The translations under genes and the position numbers were made by a program. From Chloroflexota bacterium (GTDB lineage Bacteria > Chloroflexota > Dehalococcoidia > Tepidiformales > Tepidiformaceae), in assembly GCA_016234445.1 (NCBI GenBank), contig JACRBT010000001.1:124001-188000 (forward strand): a DNA stretch of 64,000 bases. The letters run 5' to 3'. Under the pieces are notes generated by a model. The model did not search any database. It worked only from the letters and a program-made list of their open reading frames with translations, and was not told where the DNA came from. This document shows, piece after piece, positions 60,907-64,000 of this stretch (positions within the stretch are counted from its first letter, which is position 1; each line of letters starts with the position of its first letter).

Positions 60907-62914
60907 GCGTGGCCCGCGGCCACACCTGCAACCACTCGGGAAGGGCCGGCGCCCCGTCGGCTACCGCGTCGCCCGGCCGCGAGCGGGGATCTTCCAACTG
61001 GGCCCTGACCGGTTCGAAGCGACCGAATTCGCCGACGAGCGGACCGGCTGGCGGGGCCGCACGCTGGGGATCAAGGACGCGTTCGTCGGGACGTCGATGT
61101 CGAACGCGCGCCTCATCCACGAGCGCCTGAGCAAGCGCATCGCCCTCGCCGTCTTCTCCTCCGACGCGCTCAGCTCCACCGCCTACGCGACCCAGGAGAT
61201 CATGCTGGTCCTGGTGATCGCGGGGTCGGGAGCGCTGCACTACAGCCTGGCCATCTCCGGCGCGATCGCGATGCTGCTGGCGATCGTGATCGTTTCCTAC
61301 CGCCAGACCGTCCGCGCCTACCCCAGCGGCGGCGGCGCCTACATCGTGGCGCATGAGAACCTCGGGATTGCCGCCGGGTTGACGGCCGCCGCGGCGCTGC
61401 TGGTCGACTACGTGCTCACCGTGGCGGTGTCGATCGCCGCGTCGGTGGAGGCGATCGGGTCCGCGGCGCCTTCGGTTCACCCCTTCGCGGTGCCGCTCGC
61501 CTGTGGCATGGTGCTCCTCATTGCCCTGGGCAACCTCCGTGGGTTGCGGGAATCGGGGGTGATCTTCTCGATCCCCACCTACGGCTTCATTTTCATCCTG
61601 AGCACGACCCTGATCGTGGGCATTGCCCGCGCGCTGCTTGGCGACAACCCGAACGTCTTCGCCGCGGGCGAGCCGGTCCACCGTGTCGAGAGCGAGGCTG
61701 CGGCGGGAGTCACGCTGTTCCTCATCCTGAAGGCGTTCTCTTCGGGGTGTACGGCCCTCACGGGGGTGGAGGCGATATCCAACGGGGTCTCGGCGTTCAA
61801 GCCGCCGGAGTCCCGGAACGCCGCCCAGACGCTCATGGCGATGGGGCTCATCCTCGGTTCGCTCTTCCTGGGTACAACGCTGCTCGCCCGGCACTTCGGG
61901 ATCGTCTACGTGGCCGGCGACGAAGAGACGGTGATGTCGCAGATCGGCGAAGTTGCCTTCGGCGGAAAGAACCTCCCCTACTACCTGCTCCAGGCGTTCA
62001 CCGCCGGAATCCTCTTTCTCGCGGCGAATACCGCCTACCAGGACTTCCCGCGGCTGAGCGCGATCCTTGCCCGCGACGGCTACATCCCGCGCATCTTTCA
62101 CCAGCGGGGCAACCGCCTGGTCTTCAGTTACGGGATCGCGACCCTCACCGGCTTCGCCATCCTGCTGCTCATCGCCCTCGGGGCGAGCACCACCCGACTG
62201 ATCCCCCTCTACGCACTGGGAGTGTTCCTCTCCTTCACGCTTTCCCAGCTTGGGATGGTGATCAAATGGCGGCGTGACCGCGGGCCGGGGTGGAGGCGCG
62301 CGGCGGTGGTCAACGGCGTCGGGAGCATCGTCACCGGCGTGGTCTTCCTGGTCATCATGCTGACGAAGTTCATGGAAGGCGGCTGGGTCGTGGTCATCAT
62401 CGTCCCGATCCTGGCGGTGGCCGCGGGCCGGGTGGGTCACTTCTACCAACGCCTCGAACGAACCCTCCGCGTCCCCATCGACGCGGTCTTCGACGAACTC
62501 CGCCCCCGCGGCAACTCGCGAATCCCGGTGTTCGTCCCGGTTGAACACGTCAACCTGCCGACCGTCATCGCCCTGGATGCCGCGTGCGAGCGTTCGCACG
62601 ACGTTACGGCCGTTCACGTCCGCTACGACCCGGACGAGCATGGCACCGTCGCGGAGGAATGGAGCCGGCAGTTCCCGCACATCCCGCTCGTGGTGATCGA
62701 CTCGCCGTTCCGGGCGGTGGCGGAACCGTTGCACATTTACCTGACCGACCGACTCCGGGATTGGCCGTATGAGGCGCGGGTCATCCTGCCGTTGGTGAAG
62801 GTGCGTCGATGGTATCAGCGCCCGCTGGTCAACCAGAGCCTGGGGCGGCTGCGCGGCCTGATGCGCCGGCGGCGAAACGTGGAGCTCGTGGACCAGGTGT
62901 TCGCGGTGAGCTGA
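60893..62914 (+). CDS. KimA-like APC-superfamily potassium transporter
   Basis: The product has 673 residues from the chosen ATG. A soluble N-terminus precedes the phrase LSKRIALAVFSSDALSSTAYATQEI, which is characteristic of KimA (formerly YdaO) proteins. About twelve helices follow (RAYPSGGGAYIVAHENLG, LTGVEAISNGVSAF), then a cytosolic C-terminal USP-like domain (about 530-620). KimA imports K+ with protons and is inhibited by c-di-AMP in Bacillus. Many KimA homologues are annotated as amino acid permeases, so K+ specificity is an inference, supported by the adjacent KdpDE-like genes. Confidence 0.75.
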   Translation: MRLPERGPRPHLQPLGKGRRPVGYRVARPRAGIFQLGPDRFEATEFADERTGWRGRTLGIKDAFVGTSMSNARLIHERLSKRIALAVFSSDALSSTAYATQEIMLVLVIAGSGALHYSLAISGAIAMLLAIVIVSYRQTVRAYPSGGGAYIVAHENLGIAAGLTAAAALLVDYVLTVAVSIAASVEAIGSAAPSVHPFAVPLACGMVLLIALGNLRGLRESGVIFSIPTYGFIFILSTTLIVGIARALLGDNPNVFAAGEPVHRVESEAAAGVTLFLILKAFSSGCTALTGVEAISNGVSAFKPPESRNAAQTLMAMGLILGSLFLGTTLLARHFGIVYVAGDEETVMSQIGEVAFGGKNLPYYLLQAFTAGILFLAANTAYQDFPRLSAILARDGYIPRIFHQRGNRLVFSYGIATLTGFAILLLIALGASTTRLIPLYALGVFLSFTLSQLGMVIKWRRDRGPGWRRAAVVNGVGSIVTGVVFLVIMLTKFMEGGWVVVIIVPILAVAAGRVGHFYQRLERTLRVPIDAVFDELRPRGNSRIPVFVPVEHVNLPTVIALDAACERSHDVTAVHVRYDPDEHGTVAEEWSRQFPHIPLVVIDSPFRAVAEPLHIYLTDRLRDWPYEARVILPLVKVRRWYQRPLVNQSLGRLRGLMRRRRNVELVDQVFAVS

Positions 62915-62946
62915 CGGGGTTGCACCCTCGATTGCCCCGAATCCCG

Positions 62947-62952
62947 TACGAT
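62947..62952 (+). promoter_or_regulatory. -10 box for tRNA-Leu
   Basis: TACGAT ends 9 bases before the mature tRNA, the same spacing as at tRNA-Pro. Confidence 0.35.
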
Positions 62953-62961
62953 CGGGCGCGG

Positions 62962-63045
62962 GCCGGGGTGGCGGAACGGCAGACGCAGCTGACTTAAAAT
63001 CAGCGGCCGCAAGGCGTGGGGGTTCGAATCCCTTCCCCGGCACCA
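62962..63045 (+). tRNA. tRNA-Leu (anticodon TAA)
   Basis: A class II tRNA: acceptor GCCGGGG/CCCCGGC, anticodon stem CTGA/TCAG around loop CTTAAAA (anticodon TAA), a long variable arm (GGCCGCAAGGCG region), the GGTTCGAATC T-loop and an encoded 3' CCA. Confidence 0.95.
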
Positions 63046-63087
63046 CCCGTTGCAGCCGTTGCCCGGGCCGCCGCTGGACAGCAGGTA

Positions 63088-63093
63088 TAGAAT
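63088..63093 (+). promoter_or_regulatory. -10 box for the amidase gene
   Basis: TATAGAAT contains TAGAAT (63088-63093). A perfect 10-bp palindrome GGGAATTCCC (63101-63110) lies at the expected transcription start. GGGAGAG then precedes the ATG. Confidence 0.4.
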
Positions 63094-63124
63094 CCGCCCC
63101 GGGAATTCCCCGGGAGAGATGGGC

Positions 63125-64000
63125 ATGGCCGGCGAACTGTGGCGAATGGGCGCGAGCGATCTCGCTGCCGCGATACGGACGAAGAAAGTTTCGAGCCGCG
63201 AAGTGGTGGAGGCGCACCTGCGGCGGATCGAGGCGGTAAACCCGAAGGTGAACGCCGTGACGGTGGTGCTCGACGACGCCATCCGGAACGCAGAGGCCGC
63301 CGACCGGGCGCTTGCCGCGGGCGGCGAACTGGGGCCGCTCCACGGGGTGCCCTTCACGGTGAAGGAGAACATCGACCTCACCGGTTCGGCGACGACGCAG
63401 GGACTGGTGGCGATGAAGGACGCGGTGCCCCCGGTCGACGCGCCGCACATCCAGCAGATCAAGGCGGCGGGCGGCATCCCGATCGGGCGGACGAACCTGC
63501 CCGACTTCGGCATGCGCTGGCACACGGACAACGGCCTCCGCGGGGCGACGAAGAACCCGTGGGACGCTTCGCGGACGCCGGGCGGCTCAAGCGGCGGCGA
63601 AGCGGTCTCCCTGGCGACGGGGATGACGCCGCTCGGGATGGGCAACGACTACGGCGGTTCGTTGCGATGGCCGTCGCAATGCAACGGGACGGCGGCGATC
63701 CGGCCGACCCTCGGGCGAGTGCCGTTCGCGAGCTCGCTGCCGCCGGAGGACTTCGCGATGACCTTGCAGCTCTTCGCCGTGCAGGGACCGATGGCGCGGC
63801 ATGTGCGTGACCTCCGGCTGGCGCTGAGCTGCATGTCGGCCGCGGACGCCCGCGACCCGTGGTGGACGCCGGCGCCGCTGGTGGGGCCGGCGGTACCGAA
63901 GCGGGTCGCGGTGACCGTCGACCCGGGCGGCGCGGGGGTCGACCCTGACGTCGCGGCGGGTGTACGGAAGGCGGCGGCGGCGCTCAAGGACGCTGGCTAC
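63125..64000 (+). CDS. Amidase (amidase-signature family), 3' end beyond the window
   Basis: 292 residues are visible. The Ser-cisSer-Lys triad is present: Lys in FTVKENIDL, the Gly/Ser motif TPGGSSGGEA and the nucleophile Ser in NDYGGSLRWP. It is probably an aryl or aliphatic amidase or GatA-like hydrolase. The sequence lacks an obvious tRNA-amidotransferase partner nearby. The start is the ATG at 63125 because GGGAGAG lies six bases upstream; another in-frame ATG at 63119 is too close to that site. Confidence 0.88.
   Translation, partial: MAGELWRMGASDLAAAIRTKKVSSREVVEAHLRRIEAVNPKVNAVTVVLDDAIRNAEAADRALAAGGELGPLHGVPFTVKENIDLTGSATTQGLVAMKDAVPPVDAPHIQQIKAAGGIPIGRTNLPDFGMRWHTDNGLRGATKNPWDASRTPGGSSGGEAVSLATGMTPLGMGNDYGGSLRWPSQCNGTAAIRPTLGRVPFASSLPPEDFAMTLQLFAVQGPMARHVRDLRLALSCMSAADARDPWWTPAPLVGPAVPKRVAVTVDPGGAGVDPDVAAGVRKAAAALKDAGY

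Noticed and set aside
60755-63523. A 922-codon open frame on the minus strand across the transporter, tRNA-Leu and amidase
   Set aside because: It runs antisense through two well-supported genes and a tRNA, and its sequence is Arg/His/Asp-rich without motifs.

Overview
This window is a compact, GC-rich bacterial chromosome segment (roughly two-thirds G+C by eye). It holds about 69 protein genes and two tRNA genes. No phage, insertion sequence, CRISPR array or rRNA is visible. An F420-type (LLM) oxidoreductase, Rex, a DUF951 protein, a KimA-like transporter, a bifunctional-nuclease-family protein and atp genes that run on into murA and mreB suggest Chloroflexota, perhaps near Dehalococcoidia. 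That placement is an inference from gene content only.

Layout: 1-9200 has the start of a membrane protein gene (minus), an M50 protease-HD-tyrA-aroA-gmk operon, an SDR, a methyltransferase, an LLM enzyme, a CDF metal transporter and a MoaD-like protein. 9186-9709 is the only long non-coding stretch and carries two arrays of 7-base repeats. 9710-13979 (minus) has a phosphoesterase, an MBL hydrolase, a lipoprotein, a NYN-domain protein and mrp. 14249-18818 (plus) has a zinc-ribbon mini-protein with its own promoter and terminator, pyrD, tRNA-Pro, ltaE, a lipoprotein and an atypical response regulator. 18837-21228 (minus) is a thiolase-like/DUF35/SDR operon. 21366-31430 holds comEC, rph, HIT, DUF1015, an HTH-SerA fusion with a class V aminotransferase, selA and rex. 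31572-37206 holds a thiolase, a GMC oxidoreductase pair, a kinase-fold protein and a secreted three-repeat protein.

37283-52240 (minus) is the core block: murI, pyrF, DUF951, MFS, a BFN-family protein, then a complete F1Fo ATP synthase cluster (atpZ-like, atpB, E, F, H, A, G, [HAD, crotonase-like], atpD, atpC) followed by murA and mreB. 52296-64000 has a ComB-like phosphatase, a MoxR/DUF58/DUF4129 operon, an MBL hydrolase, cheW, a KdpD/KdpE-like two-component system next to a KimA-like transporter, tRNA-Leu and an amidase cut by the window edge.

The main points of interest are as follows. An XRE helix-turn-helix is fused in frame to SerA, with two palindromes lying over its own promoter. A KdpDE-like system sits beside a KimA-like transporter with no Kdp pump in view. 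ATP synthase subunit a has a ~155-residue insert and a His-rich tail. Two foreign genes sit inside the atp operon, one probably starting at CTG. MurA has Asp in place of the fosfomycin-target Cys. Many start codons lie 6-8 bases after a TAnnnT -10 box with no Shine-Dalgarno site, which points to leaderless mRNAs.
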